A stretch of DNA of 64,000 nucleotides from Flavonifractor sp. An82 (GTDB lineage Bacteria > Bacillota > Clostridia > Oscillospirales > Oscillospiraceae). Within the stretch, counting starts at the first letter, position 1. Each line of letters opens with the position of its first letter. The stretch is from NCBI RefSeq assembly GCF_002159265.1, contig NZ_NFHG01000001.1, positions 124,001 to 188,000 of the forward strand, given 5' to 3'. A program made the position numbers and the translations under genes. A model generated the notes under the pieces. The model ran no database searches. It was not told where the DNA came from and saw only the letters and a program-made list of their open reading frames with translations. Positions 25,337-33,355 of the stretch are shown piece by piece.

Positions 25337-25354
25337 AAGTATGCCAAAATACAG

Positions 25355-25390
25355 AACGCCGCCCCCTGCCATGCAGGGGACGGCGTTTTG
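25355..25390 (+). terminator. Terminator after the GreA-type gene
   Basis: AACGCCG and an inner CCCTGC pair with GCAGGG and CGGCGTT around a CAT loop, followed by TTTTGG. It lies before the convergent TetR gene and may serve both. Confidence 0.85.
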
Positions 25391-25400
25391 GTGTGGACCG

Positions 25401-26036
25401 TTACATGTTGGCCTTGGTGAGAGAGGCCAGCAGCAGGCGGGCGCCGTGCTGGAGGTACTCCTCCCGGGTGAGGCCCAGAGTGCGCTGGATGTATGCCTCT
25501 CGCTTCTCGGCGGTGTGGACCATACCGGACAGGGCGGACCAGAAAAGCAGCACGGTCTCCATGGGGGGCAGCTGAGAACGGACCGCGCCGTCCGCCGCAC
25601 CGCGGACCAGGAAATCGGCCAGCTCCTGCTCGATCTCATCGCTGACCCGGATGATGTCGGCTATCCCCTTCTGAACGGACTCCCCGCCCTGGGACAGGGG
25701 GATGGCGCCGGTGGCCGCGTCATAGGCGGTGGGGTTTTCATCATAGAAGCGAACAATGGCCTGGCATACCGCGTCGTAGGCCTGGAACCAGTCGGTATGG
25801 CTCTCAATGGCCTCATGCAGCTTCTTCTTCAGCAGGACCATACCGCTGAGGAGAATGGCGTTGATGATCTCCTCCTTGCTCTGGAAATAGACGTACAGCG
25901 TAGCCTTGCTGTACTCCGCTTCCCGGGCGATGTCGTCCATGGTGGTCTTCTCGGTGCCCTTCTCCGCGAAAAGCCGCTCGGCGGCGGCCAGGATGGAGCC
26001 CCGATGGAATTCAGTCAGCGCCTGTTTTTTGCTCAT
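25401..26036 (-). CDS. TetR/AcrR family transcriptional regulator
   Basis: A 211-residue repressor-type protein with an N-terminal helix-turn-helix (ILAAAERLFAEKGTEKTTMD and DIAREAEYSKATLYVYFQSK, about 13-52) and a helical ligand-binding domain. It has no adjacent transporter on its strand, so the target is not evident; it may regulate itself or a distant gene. The region upstream (26037-26180) is AT-rich and holds TATACC/ATGATATCAT-type palindromic pieces that could be its operator. Confidence 0.9.
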   Translation of the reverse strand: MSKKQALTEFHRGSILAAAERLFAEKGTEKTTMDDIAREAEYSKATLYVYFQSKEEIINAILLSGMVLLKKKLHEAIESHTDWFQAYDAVCQAIVRFYDENPTAYDAATGAIPLSQGGESVQKGIADIIRVSDEIEQELADFLVRGAADGAVRSQLPPMETVLLFWSALSGMVHTAEKREAYIQRTLGLTREEYLQHGARLLLASLTKANM

Positions 26037-26180
26037 CGTACTTCCAACCTTTCCATACCCTTTCAGTTATTATACCTTTGGTTTAAGAAATGATATCATG
26101 CTTTGGTAATGATTGCAAGGCTTTTTGTGAATTTTCGGAGAAGAGGGCGAAGGGTTTTGACGGGCTCGACAAAAAAGGCC

Positions 26181-26209
26181 TTGCCAAAGCTGGAAGGGCA
26201 TGCTATAAT
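26181..26209 (+). promoter_or_regulatory. Promoter of tRNA-Gly (CCC)
   Basis: TTGCCA and TATAAT are separated by 17 bp, ending 18 bases before the tRNA gene. Confidence 0.85.
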
Positions 26210-26227
26210 ACCAAAGTCAATTAAATT

Positions 26228-26301
26228 GCAGGTATAGTTCAGTGGCAGAACGTCAGCTTCCCAAGCTGAATATGAGGGTTCGATTCCCTTTACCTGCTCC
26301 A
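26228..26301 (+). tRNA. tRNA-Gly (CCC)
   Basis: Acceptor GCAGGTA, anticodon loop TTCCCAA (CCC), T-arm GGTTCGATTCC and an encoded CCA. It reads the rarer glycine codon GGG. Confidence 0.97.
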
Positions 26302-26305
26302 AAAA

Positions 26306-26337
26306 GAAGGGCACGACTTATGTCGTGTCCTTCGTTT
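26306..26337. terminator. Terminator shared by tRNA-Gly and the convergent gene
   Basis: GAAGGGCACGAC pairs with GTCGTGTCCTTC (one G-U type mismatch) around a TTAT loop, followed by GTTTTGC. The stop codon of the leftward DUF4085-like gene lies in the loop, so that gene ends inside the terminator. Confidence 0.85.
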
Positions 26338-27307
26338 TGCTTACCGACAAAGCGGATAGAACTGCGCAGATCTCCGGCGCGGAGGCATCCAACGCCCGGA
26401 TGCTCACGGACCGGCAGCCCACGGTGAGGTAACGCAGGGCGGAGGGGGTCCACAAAAGCATGTGGATCTCATAGCCCTGGCCGGTGCGGTAGAGCTCCTC
26501 ATAGAGGTACTGGCAGTTGGAGATCAGCAGGCCCTCGTCGTCCGGACGGGGACGGAGTACCAGGCCCCGCTCCCGGTCCAGCATAGAGACAGCGTGGAAG
26601 GTGACGGCGCAGTAGGGCGTCTCCGGCCGGCCGTCATTACGCAGCAGGAGAACGGCGTCGCCGCCCTGCTTCCGGAGCCTCAGTACATCGGCGTCATGAA
26701 AGAAAAAACGGGCGCGCAGCCACTCCGGGATATCCTGGGCCTCCAGCACCTGCTCCGCCTTTTTGTTGATGGCCGCAAAGGCCCGGCGGTGGGCCCGCTC
26801 CTCCTGCCGGAGGCGGCGGTAGGCCTGCTCGGGCATCCGGTTCAGGGCGATGAGCCGCTTATCCACTGTGTCCCGCACCCACTGGGGGAAGTGGTTCCCG
26901 CCCCAGCGCAGCTGTCCCCGGTAGGTCTCCTGAAACTCTTTGTCGGCCTCCGCCGGGTCAAAGGGGGGACGGGCGGCGAAGCGGGCCTCCTCCGCCCGGG
27001 CCTCCGCCTCCAGACAGCGCCGGGCCGCCTCCGGGGTTTCAGGGTGAAAGTCGGCCCCGGTCTGGGGATCGGTCAGAAGAAAATTCCGGGGATCAAAGCG
27101 GTCCGGCTGAAGCAGCTCCTCATACCAGCGGAAATCGGGGGGTGTGTTGTAGCTGCGGCGGGCCGCGGCCACCGCCGCCTTCCGGTCCTGCTCATAGAAG
27201 GCGCGGATCTCCCGGTCAGAGTAGACCTTGTCGGGAATTTTACGAAAGCCGCTGAGGTCGTGCTGGTGCTGCATCAGATGGTACCATTCTTTGGTATAGT
27301 AGCGCAT
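26318..27307 (-). CDS. DUF4085-like protein
   Basis: I chose the ATG at 27307 (MRYYTKEWYHLMQ), which gives 329 residues; a longer frame exists upstream but overlaps the ProC end and has no coding character. The start phrase, the central charged helical region rich in Arg, Ala and Glu (about 95-190) and a C-terminal beta domain (YLYEELYRTGQGYEIHMLLW) match what I know of the DUF4085 family, of unknown function. It is the third gene of the dus / GIY-YIG-ProC operon, 10 bases after the second. Confidence 0.7.
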   Translation of the reverse strand: MRYYTKEWYHLMQHQHDLSGFRKIPDKVYSDREIRAFYEQDRKAAVAAARRSYNTPPDFRWYEELLQPDRFDPRNFLLTDPQTGADFHPETPEAARRCLEAEARAEEARFAARPPFDPAEADKEFQETYRGQLRWGGNHFPQWVRDTVDKRLIALNRMPEQAYRRLRQEERAHRRAFAAINKKAEQVLEAQDIPEWLRARFFFHDADVLRLRKQGGDAVLLLRNDGRPETPYCAVTFHAVSMLDRERGLVLRPRPDDEGLLISNCQYLYEELYRTGQGYEIHMLLWTPSALRYLTVGCRSVSIRALDASAPEICAVLSALSVSKTKDTT

Positions 27308-27317
27308 GGGAGTGCCC

Positions 27318-28388
27318 TTATACCTTGCCCAGCTCCACGTTCCGGTGGTAGGCGGCCTCCACCGCCTCGATGGCGGCGGAGCGGAGGGCACGGGCCTCCA
27401 GGGCCGCCACACCGGCGATGGTGGAGCCGCCGGGGGAACAAACCTCGTCCTTCAGCTGGCCGGGGTGCTTGCCGCTCTCCAGCACCAGGGCGGCCGAGCC
27501 CAGCACCATCTGGGCGGCGTACACCATGGCCTGGCTCCGGGGCAGGCCCACCTTTACCCCGCCGTCGGCCAGAGCCTCAATGAAGGGGTAAACAAAGGCG
27601 GGGCCGCAGCCCGCCACGGCGGAGAAGGCGTCCATCTGGTGCTCGGCCAGCCGCTCCACCCGGCCCGCCCTGGCCAGAATGGTCTCCACCGCCTGATAGT
27701 GCTCCTCCCTGGCGTCCGGCTCGCCGGTGAGGGCCAGCATACCCATGCCGATGGAGGCGGGGGTGTTGGGCATGATGCGCAGGATGGGATTGGGCAGGCC
27801 CAGCCACTGCCGCAGGGTGGCGATCTGAAGCCCGGCGGCAATGGAGACCAGCACGGTGTCCGGCTTGTCACGCAGGGCGGGGGCCAGCTCCTTCACCACA
27901 CCCTCCATCACCTGGGGCTTGACGCACAGGAAGACGTACTCCGCCTCCCGGGCGGCGGCAGCGTTGTCCGCCGCCACGGCGCAGCCGCAGGTATCGGCCA
28001 GAGCCTGGGCCTTGGCGGCGGAGCGGTTGGTGATGATGACCTGATCGGCGCCCATGGCCTGACAGGCCGCCTGAATGAGAGCGCCGCCCATATTGCCGGC
28101 GCCGATGAATGCCGCTTTCTTCATACATGATCCCAGCTTTCTTTCATATTGTGAGATAAGAGCCAGCTTGTCCCGCCGGCTCAGCTGTTTGATGGCGTAC
28201 TCCCGGCTCAGGGCCGCCCCCTTATGGGGACAGCTCTCCCGGTAGACCACCTCCACCGGCAGGCGGGAGCGGGTATATTTGGCTTCCTTGCCCCGGTTGT
28301 GGACCGCCGCCCGCCTGTCCACGTCGGCGGCGGTGCCGGTGTACAGCGTGCCGTCGGCACAGCGCAGAATATAGACCCAGTACGCCAT
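27318..28388 (-). CDS. proC: GIY-YIG nuclease domain fused in frame to ProC
   Basis: One open frame of 356 codons holds two normally separate proteins. Residues 1-88 are a UPF0213-type GIY-YIG domain (YILRCADGTLYTG, Arg in DRRAAVHN, then SREYAIKQLSRRDK). Residues 89-356 are a complete pyrroline-5-carboxylate reductase: Rossmann IGAGNMGGALI, LCVKPQVM, MPNTPASIG, CGPAFVYPFIEALADGGVKVG and SPGGSTIAGVAALE. ProC makes proline from P5C with NAD(P)H. The join is ...QYERKLGSCMKKAAF, and the ProC Met at 28124 has only a weak ribosome binding site (GGGA). It is either a true fusion or two products from overlapping starts. It follows dus by five bases. Confidence 0.85.
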   Translation of the reverse strand: MAYWVYILRCADGTLYTGTAADVDRRAAVHNRGKEAKYTRSRLPVEVVYRESCPHKGAALSREYAIKQLSRRDKLALISQYERKLGSCMKKAAFIGAGNMGGALIQAACQAMGADQVIITNRSAAKAQALADTCGCAVAADNAAAAREAEYVFLCVKPQVMEGVVKELAPALRDKPDTVLVSIAAGLQIATLRQWLGLPNPILRIMPNTPASIGMGMLALTGEPDAREEHYQAVETILARAGRVERLAEHQMDAFSAVAGCGPAFVYPFIEALADGGVKVGLPRSQAMVYAAQMVLGSAALVLESGKHPGQLKDEVCSPGGSTIAGVAALEARALRSAAIEAVEAAYHRNVELGKV

Positions 28389-28393
28389 GGCCC

Positions 28394-29347
28394 TTACCAG
28401 TCCGGCCGGAGGACGGGGGAGAGCTCCAGATCGGCAAACACCGACCGCACCGCACTCTCGTAGTCCAGAGGGTCCCGGGCCTTCTTGATGGCCTTGGACA
28501 GCTTGTCTCCGTCCAGAAACAGCCGGATCAGGTAGAACCAGACCTCCTTCATCCGCAGCATGGCGTTGCGGCGGCTGCCGAAGGCCTGGGCGTAGGACTC
28601 ATAGACCTGGTCCACAAAGCAGCTCAGCTCCGTCCGGCCTGCCGGGGGGCCGCCCTTGAGCCGCCGGGCCAGAGCCGGGTCCCCCGCCAGCCCCCGGCCC
28701 AGCATGAGCCGGTCCGCCGCCGGGAAGGCGGAGCGGAGCCTGTCCGCGTCGTCGGGCGTGTAGATGTCCCCATTATAGCACACCGGGAAGGGGGAGCCCT
28801 CCAGAGCCTCCCCGAAGCAGGCCCACCGGGGGGGATTTTTGTACATGTCGGTGCGCACCCGGGGGTGGACGATGAGCTCCGCCAGGGGATATTTGCGGTA
28901 GATGGCCAGCAGGGCGGCAAACTCCTCCGGGTCCTTCAGGCCAATCCGGGTTTTGACCGAGAGGGCACAGGGGGCCTTGGAGAAAATCTCCTCCAGAAAG
29001 GCGTCCAGCTCCTCCGGATGGGCCAGAAAGCCGGAGCCCTTGCCCTTGGCCACCACTGTCCCCGAGGGGCAGCCCAGATTCAGATTGACCTCCCGGTAGC
29101 CCATGGCGGCCAGCTCCCCCGCCGCCCAGAGAAAGTCCTGGGCGTTCCGGGTGAGCAGCTGGGGCACCGTGGGCAGGCCGTCGTTCTGCTCCGGCAGGAC
29201 CTCCCTTAACTCCCGCTTGGTGAAGCGGTGGTCCTGGGTGGGGGTGAGGAAGGGGGTGAAGTACTTGTCCACCCCGCCGAACCAGCGGGCCAGGGCACGC
29301 CGGTAATATACGGTAGTCAGCCCCTCCATGGGGGCAAGGGATACCAT
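28394..29347 (-). CDS. dus: tRNA-dihydrouridine synthase family protein
   Basis: A 317-residue TIM-barrel flavoenzyme that reduces uridine in the tRNA D-loop. It has the N-terminal LAPMEGLTTVYYRRAL, the substrate-side LNLGCPSGTVVAKGKGSGFL with the catalytic Cys (NxGCP), VKTRIG, ELIVHPRV and the flavin phosphate segment CYNGDIYTPDDA...LMLGRGLAGDP. The start at 29347 (MVSLAPMEG) follows AAGGAGCGAG. The family includes DusA/B/C, and which position it modifies cannot be told. Confidence 0.93.
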   Translation of the reverse strand: MVSLAPMEGLTTVYYRRALARWFGGVDKYFTPFLTPTQDHRFTKRELREVLPEQNDGLPTVPQLLTRNAQDFLWAAGELAAMGYREVNLNLGCPSGTVVAKGKGSGFLAHPEELDAFLEEIFSKAPCALSVKTRIGLKDPEEFAALLAIYRKYPLAELIVHPRVRTDMYKNPPRWACFGEALEGSPFPVCYNGDIYTPDDADRLRSAFPAADRLMLGRGLAGDPALARRLKGGPPAGRTELSCFVDQVYESYAQAFGSRRNAMLRMKEVWFYLIRLFLDGDKLSKAIKKARDPLDYESAVRSVFADLELSPVLRPDW

Positions 29348-29433
29348 CAAACAACTCGCTCCTTTAACTTGCTGTAGCAAATTGTAGCAGGGCGGACCGC
29401 CCCCGTCAAGCGGCCCTATGGGCAAAAAAAGGA

Positions 29434-29462
29434 TTGACAGGAGCGGGGAACTATGCTATTTT
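29434..29462 (+). promoter_or_regulatory. Promoter of the DUF3793-flavodoxin operon
   Basis: TTGACA and TATTTT are spaced by 17 bp. The expected transcription start falls in the first of two operator palindromes. Confidence 0.8.
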
Positions 29463-29469
29463 AATCACA

Positions 29470-29522
29470 TGGTTAGCGAGAGCTAACCAAAATAAATGAC
29501 TAATGGTTAGCTTAAACTAACC
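29470..29522. promoter_or_regulatory. Paired palindromic operators (DtxR/MntR-like)
   Basis: The first site is TGGTTAGC-GAGA-GCTAACCA (perfect 8-bp arms, 29470-29489). The second is GGTTAG-CTTAAA-CTAACC (29505-29522), 35 bases later. The half-site GGTTAG resembles the core of metal-dependent DtxR/IdeR-type boxes (TTAGGTTAG...CTAACCTAA). One site covers the likely start point, the other abuts the ribosome binding site, so a bound repressor would block transcription. Regulator identity is inference. Confidence 0.7.
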
Positions 29523-29540
29523 CGGAGAGGAGCACCAGAC

Positions 29541-30104
29541 ATGTCCCTGCAAGCTGCCCTGATCGAGCACGGTTCCCCTACGTTGGCGGGGCTGAAGCCC
29601 GCCAGCCTGTTCCGCGTTCAGCCTGAGGATGAGGCTGACTTTGTGGCCCAGTTTCTCTCCTGCCGGCGGGAGCTGGAGGGGCGGGGGCTGGTGCTCACCC
29701 TGCTGAAGGGCTGCCGGAAGACGGGGGCCTACCTGGTCTACCTCTATCGAAAGGCGGAGCTGGAGGCGCTGCTGGGCCGGGGGGAGCACGCCGACTTCCT
29801 GCGGGAAATGGGCTATGCGCCCTGGAAGGACAGCCGGGGCTGTCTGCGCCAGCTGGCCGCCCGTTTGTGCCTGGAGGGGGAGTTCCCCCATGAGATCGGG
29901 GTGTTTCTGGGCTATCCCCTGGCGGATGTGAAGGGCTTCATCCGCCACAAGGGGAAGAACTTCACCCTCTGCGGCTGCTGGAAGTGCTACGGCGATCCCA
30001 AGGAGGCGGCCCGGCAGTTCCGGCGGTTCAAGGACTGCACCAGCGATTACCGCCGCCGGTTTGCCGGAGGGGCTACCCTGAAGCAGCTGACGGTGGCGGC
30101 ATGA
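29541..30104 (+). CDS. DUF3793 family protein
   Basis: A 187-residue soluble protein. Conserved family elements are the substrate-like start (LIEHGSPTLAGLKPASLF), KGCRKTGAYLVYLYRKAELE, FPHEIGVFLGYPLADVKGFI and a C-terminal NFTLCGCWKCYGD cysteine cluster. In Clostridia DUF3793 genes often sit beside flavodoxin and ferrous-iron transport genes, which suggests a role in iron or redox metabolism; no activity is established. It is co-transcribed with the flavodoxin 23 bases downstream. Confidence 0.9.
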   Translation: MSLQAALIEHGSPTLAGLKPASLFRVQPEDEADFVAQFLSCRRELEGRGLVLTLLKGCRKTGAYLVYLYRKAELEALLGRGEHADFLREMGYAPWKDSRGCLRQLAARLCLEGEFPHEIGVFLGYPLADVKGFIRHKGKNFTLCGCWKCYGDPKEAARQFRRFKDCTSDYRRRFAGGATLKQLTVAA

Positions 30105-30127
30105 AAAAACAGAAAGGATGAGACTTT

Positions 30128-30553
30128 ATGAGCAAGATCGCAGTGGTTTATTGGAGCGGCACCGGCAATACCGAGGCCATGGCAAAGCTGGTTGAGGAGG
30201 GCATCCTGGCCGCCGGTGGACAGGCTGACCTGCTGCCGCCCGCTATTTTCACCCCCGACCTGGTAAGCGGCTATGACGCCATCGCCTTCGGCTGCCCCTC
30301 CATGGGAGCCGAGCAGCTGGAGGAGGGGGAGTTCCAGCCCATGTTTGACGCCGTGAAGGGGAGCCTGAGCGGCAAGACCATTGGCCTCTTCGGCTCCTAC
30401 GGCTGGGGCGACGGGGAGTGGATGCGTACCTGGGCGGAGGAGTGCGAGGACCTGGGCTGCAAGATGGCCGATGAGCCGGTGATCGCCCATGAGGCCCCCG
30501 ACGGCGATGCAGCCGATGCCTGCCGGGCGCTGGGCAAGGCCCTGGTGGGCTGA
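30128..30553 (+). CDS. Flavodoxin
   Basis: A 141-residue electron carrier. The FMN phosphate loop is YWSGTGNTEAMA (about 8-19), the second loop is GCPSMGAEQLEE (about 57-68) and the third is FGSYGWGDGEWM (about 89-100), where the conserved aromatic residues stack on the flavin. Flavodoxins replace ferredoxins when iron is low, in line with the metal-box-like operators upstream. Confidence 0.95.
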   Translation: MSKIAVVYWSGTGNTEAMAKLVEEGILAAGGQADLLPPAIFTPDLVSGYDAIAFGCPSMGAEQLEEGEFQPMFDAVKGSLSGKTIGLFGSYGWGDGEWMRTWAEECEDLGCKMADEPVIAHEAPDGDAADACRALGKALVG

Positions 30554-30563
30554 TCAAAAGCAG

Positions 30564-30593
30564 AAGAGCGTGCTGCCGAAGCAGCACGCTCTT
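30564..30593. terminator. Terminator between flavodoxin and asparaginase genes
   Basis: A perfect 13-bp stem (AAGAGCGTGCTGC and complement) with a CGAA loop sits between convergent genes. The trailing sequence is only moderately T-rich on either side. Confidence 0.85.
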
Positions 30594-30600
30594 GTTGTAT

Positions 30601-31596
30601 TTATGCCATTTCTCCTGCCAGGGAGCGCTCCATATAGTCCCGGATGATCTCCGGGTCGTCGGTCTGGCCCAGCACCCACATGAGCTTGGTGACCGCCGCC
30701 TCGGTGGTCATGTCCCGGCCCTGGATGACCCCCTGGGCCAGCACCTTCTGGCCCACCTCGTAGACCGAGAAGTCGCTGGGCTCATAGAGGCACTGGCTGC
30801 ACACCACCACGGTCATGCCCGCCTGAGCCGCCGTTTGCAGCTTGGAGATCAGGTCCCGGCGGACGAAGTGGAGCCCGCCCGCCCCGAAGGCCTCGATGAC
30901 GATGCCCCGGTAGTGCATCTGGAGCAGCATGTCAAAGATCTCCGGGTCCAGGCCGGGGGTGAGCTTGATGAGGAACACCTTGTCGCACAGCTTATCCCGC
31001 AGGGTACAGGCCCCGGCGGTGGTGGGGATGGCCTCCCGACGGATCTGAAGGCCCTTGCCGTCCACCGAGGCGGCCAGAGGCCAGTTGACGCTCTCAAAGG
31101 CGTCAAAGTCGGTGGTGCGGGTCTTCACCGCCCGGCAGCCCAAAATCACCTTCCGGTCAAAGGCCAGAAACACCCCCGCCACCCCGGAGGCCGCCATGGC
31201 CAGAGCGGTGCGCAGGTTCTCCATGCCGTCGCTGAGAGGGTGGGTCATGGGCAGCTGGGCCCCGGTGAGCACCACCGGAATGGAGATGCCTCGCAGCATG
31301 AAGGACAGGATGGAGGCGGTATAGGCCATAGTATCGGTGCCGTGGGTGATGACGATGCCGTCATAGGCGCTGCGCTGTTCAAAGACGCGGCGGGCGATGG
31401 TCTGCCACTCCTCCGGCTGGATGTTGGAGGAGTCCAGATGGAGGATGTCCCGGATGGTGATGTCGTAGGAGTCGGTAACGCCCCGGGGGAGCAGCTCCGC
31501 CAGATCCTCCCCGTCCAGCCCGGGGGCCAGGCCCTCCTCGGTGGGCAGGGAGGCGATGGTGCCGCCGGTGGTGAGGAGCAGGATGCGGCTCTTCAC
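30601..31596 (-). CDS. ansA: Type I L-asparaginase
   Basis: A 331-residue enzyme that hydrolyses asparagine to aspartate and ammonia. The first catalytic Thr is in LLTTGGTIASLPTEEGL and the second region is GIVITHGTDTMAYTASILSF, both complete. No signal peptide is visible, which fits the cytoplasmic type I. It starts with GTG directly after the TAA of the oxidoreductase gene, with GGAGGTG inside that gene's end, so the two are translationally coupled. Confidence 0.95.
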   Translation of the reverse strand: MKSRILLLTTGGTIASLPTEEGLAPGLDGEDLAELLPRGVTDSYDITIRDILHLDSSNIQPEEWQTIARRVFEQRSAYDGIVITHGTDTMAYTASILSFMLRGISIPVVLTGAQLPMTHPLSDGMENLRTALAMAASGVAGVFLAFDRKVILGCRAVKTRTTDFDAFESVNWPLAASVDGKGLQIRREAIPTTAGACTLRDKLCDKVFLIKLTPGLDPEIFDMLLQMHYRGIVIEAFGAGGLHFVRRDLISKLQTAAQAGMTVVVCSQCLYEPSDFSVYEVGQKVLAQGVIQGRDMTTEAAVTKLMWVLGQTDDPEIIRDYMERSLAGEMA

Positions 31597-32202
31597 TTAA
31601 AACACCTCCGCCAGGGCGTCCGCCCGGCCCATGGCCTCGGCCAGAATGGCCTCCTTATCCCGGGTTACGTCGTCCAGCCCCTCGGCCGCCAGACACTGGA
31701 AGGAGGGGATGCCGTACATGGCGCACAGGGCCTCCAGCTGCCGGGCCCCCATCTCCATCCAGGCGGTCTCCGGTCTGGAGAAGTCTCCGCCCCGGGTGGT
31801 GATGAGCAGCAGCTTCTTGGCCTTGCACAGGCCCACATTTCTGCCGTCGGCGTCATAGCCAAAGGTGATGTTGGTGACGGTGATCCGCTCCAGATAGATC
31901 TTCAGGATGGCAGGGAAGGAGAGCTCCCAGAAGGGGGCGGCCATCACGATCCTGTCGGCGGCAGCAAACTGCCGGGCCGGAGCAAACATGGGGTCGTCCA
32001 GCTTGCCCGCGCTCCACAGAGCGTCCCGCTCGGCCAGCACCTCGGGGTACTGGGGTACCAGACGGTCCCTGCACAGGTCCACCTCGGTGACGGCTCCGTC
32101 AGGGTGGGCCTTCTGCCAGCCCTCCAGGAACCGGCGGGCCAGCTTCAGCGAGCGGGACTGCTCCCCCCGCACACAGGCGTTGATGAAAAGAAGTTGTTCC
32201 AT
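31597..32202 (-). CDS. NAD(P)H-dependent oxidoreductase, flavodoxin-like fold
   Basis: I chose the ATG at 32202 (MEQLLFINACVRGEQSRSLKLA), which has GGGAG at a good distance. The 201-residue protein has the azoreductase/NQO-like pattern: INACVRGEQSRS at the FMN phosphate, AAPFWELSFPAILKIYLERI in the middle, and LLITTRGGDFS. It probably reduces quinones or azo compounds with FMN; the natural substrate is unknown. It is upstream of and coupled to ansA. Confidence 0.85.
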   Translation of the reverse strand: MEQLLFINACVRGEQSRSLKLARRFLEGWQKAHPDGAVTEVDLCRDRLVPQYPEVLAERDALWSAGKLDDPMFAPARQFAAADRIVMAAPFWELSFPAILKIYLERITVTNITFGYDADGRNVGLCKAKKLLLITTRGGDFSRPETAWMEMGARQLEALCAMYGIPSFQCLAAEGLDDVTRDKEAILAEAMGRADALAEVF

Positions 32203-32233
32203 TTGTCTCACGCTCCCGCGTCTTTTTTCCCGT

Positions 32234-33355
32234 CTATGCTATCACAGATTCCAGAAGGGCGCAAGCGGCCCCGTCCAGGTCGGCCAGCAGGGAGGACACC
32301 AGGGCGTTGTCGGTCAGGTCCAGCACCGCCGACTCCATATGGACCACCCGGTTGCCCTGCCGGAAGAGAAGCCCGCTGCCATCCGCCCACCGGTAGGTCC
32401 AGGCCTGGTCATAGCCCAGCTCCGCCGGAGTCAGCTCCACCGGGCCGTGGAGGTGGAGATAGCGGTCCAGACGGTCCTTGTCCCCCTCGGTGGCCCCCAG
32501 GTCACGGCACACGATATCGGCCAGCCAGCCGGTGCGGCAGTCGTAGGACTCGATCCACAGGTCCCCGTCCTCCTGGGAGAACCGGCGGTATTCCGCCGTC
32601 TGTCCCAAAACAGAGCCCCCGGCGGTCAGCCTTTCGCCCCCCTCAAAGGAGGTATGGCTGTCGGAGAAGCTCATCAGCAGGCTGAGGCCCACCCCCAGGG
32701 CCAGAACCACATAGCACAGGGGAGCCGCGCCCCGGAACCGGGCGGATCTGCGGCCGGGGACCGGCATGGGAGCGCCCGTTTCCGCCGCCTTCCGGCACTT
32801 GCGCCGGTAGCGCACCACCCGCAGACCCAGAAAGAGCTCCAGAGCCACCCACACCAGCAGGAGCAGCTGGGCCGCCATGGCCCCGTTGGAGAAGAAGACC
32901 TCCCACAGCCGGGGCCGGTCCAGGAAATAGCGCCCCGCAGACCAGGCTACCCAGTAGATCACCAGATCGAAGAAGGTATAGGCCTGGTTCCACAGGCTCT
33001 TTTTCAAAACCTCCTCCCACTCCATGCTGCCGTCGGTCTGGATGGGGACGGGGTGGGTCCCGGGCTGGGCCTGGAAATAGAACAGGCCCCCCGCCTCATC
33101 CAGCAGGTCCCAGCCCGCCTGGGCGCACAGGGCCAGGTAGTCCTCCCGGGCCTGCTCGTCCTTCCGGCTGCTGCTCTTCCACCGGGCGGGCTCCACCCAG
33201 CAGCGGCGGGGCTCCTCCAAGGGGCGGAAAGCGGCGGTGAAGATGCCCAGCTCCGCCAGCTCCCAGCCCCCGTCCGCCAGCTCATCCAGCTCCGCCTGGG
33301 CGGCCTTGGCGTCCTCGGCGGTATAGCGGAACCAGCGGATCTGTTGCTCCTTCAT
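32234..33355 (-). CDS. DUF2812 membrane protein (copy 3 of operon)
   Basis: The start at 33355 overlaps the stop of the preceding gene copy (ATGA). The 373-residue product has an N-terminal soluble domain (RWFRYTAEDAKAAQAELDEL...GGWELAELG) seen in DUF2812 proteins, then several membrane segments (about 130-260) and a C-terminal extracellular-looking domain ending RQGNRVVHMESAVLDLTDN. DUF2812 proteins are usually paired with PadR regulators. The function is unknown. Confidence 0.8.
   Translation of the reverse strand: MKEQQIRWFRYTAEDAKAAQAELDELADGGWELAELGIFTAAFRPLEEPRRCWVEPARWKSSSRKDEQAREDYLALCAQAGWDLLDEAGGLFYFQAQPGTHPVPIQTDGSMEWEEVLKKSLWNQAYTFFDLVIYWVAWSAGRYFLDRPRLWEVFFSNGAMAAQLLLLVWVALELFLGLRVVRYRRKCRKAAETGAPMPVPGRRSARFRGAAPLCYVVLALGVGLSLLMSFSDSHTSFEGGERLTAGGSVLGQTAEYRRFSQEDGDLWIESYDCRTGWLADIVCRDLGATEGDKDRLDRYLHLHGPVELTPAELGYDQAWTYRWADGSGLLFRQGNRVVHMESAVLDLTDNALVSSLLADLDGAACALLESVIA

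Noticed and set aside
30592-32685. Rightward 697-codon open frame opposite asparaginase and oxidoreductase
   Set aside because: It spans two genes and their junction on the other strand, and is low-complexity Gly/His/Gln-rich. It is a codon-bias artefact.
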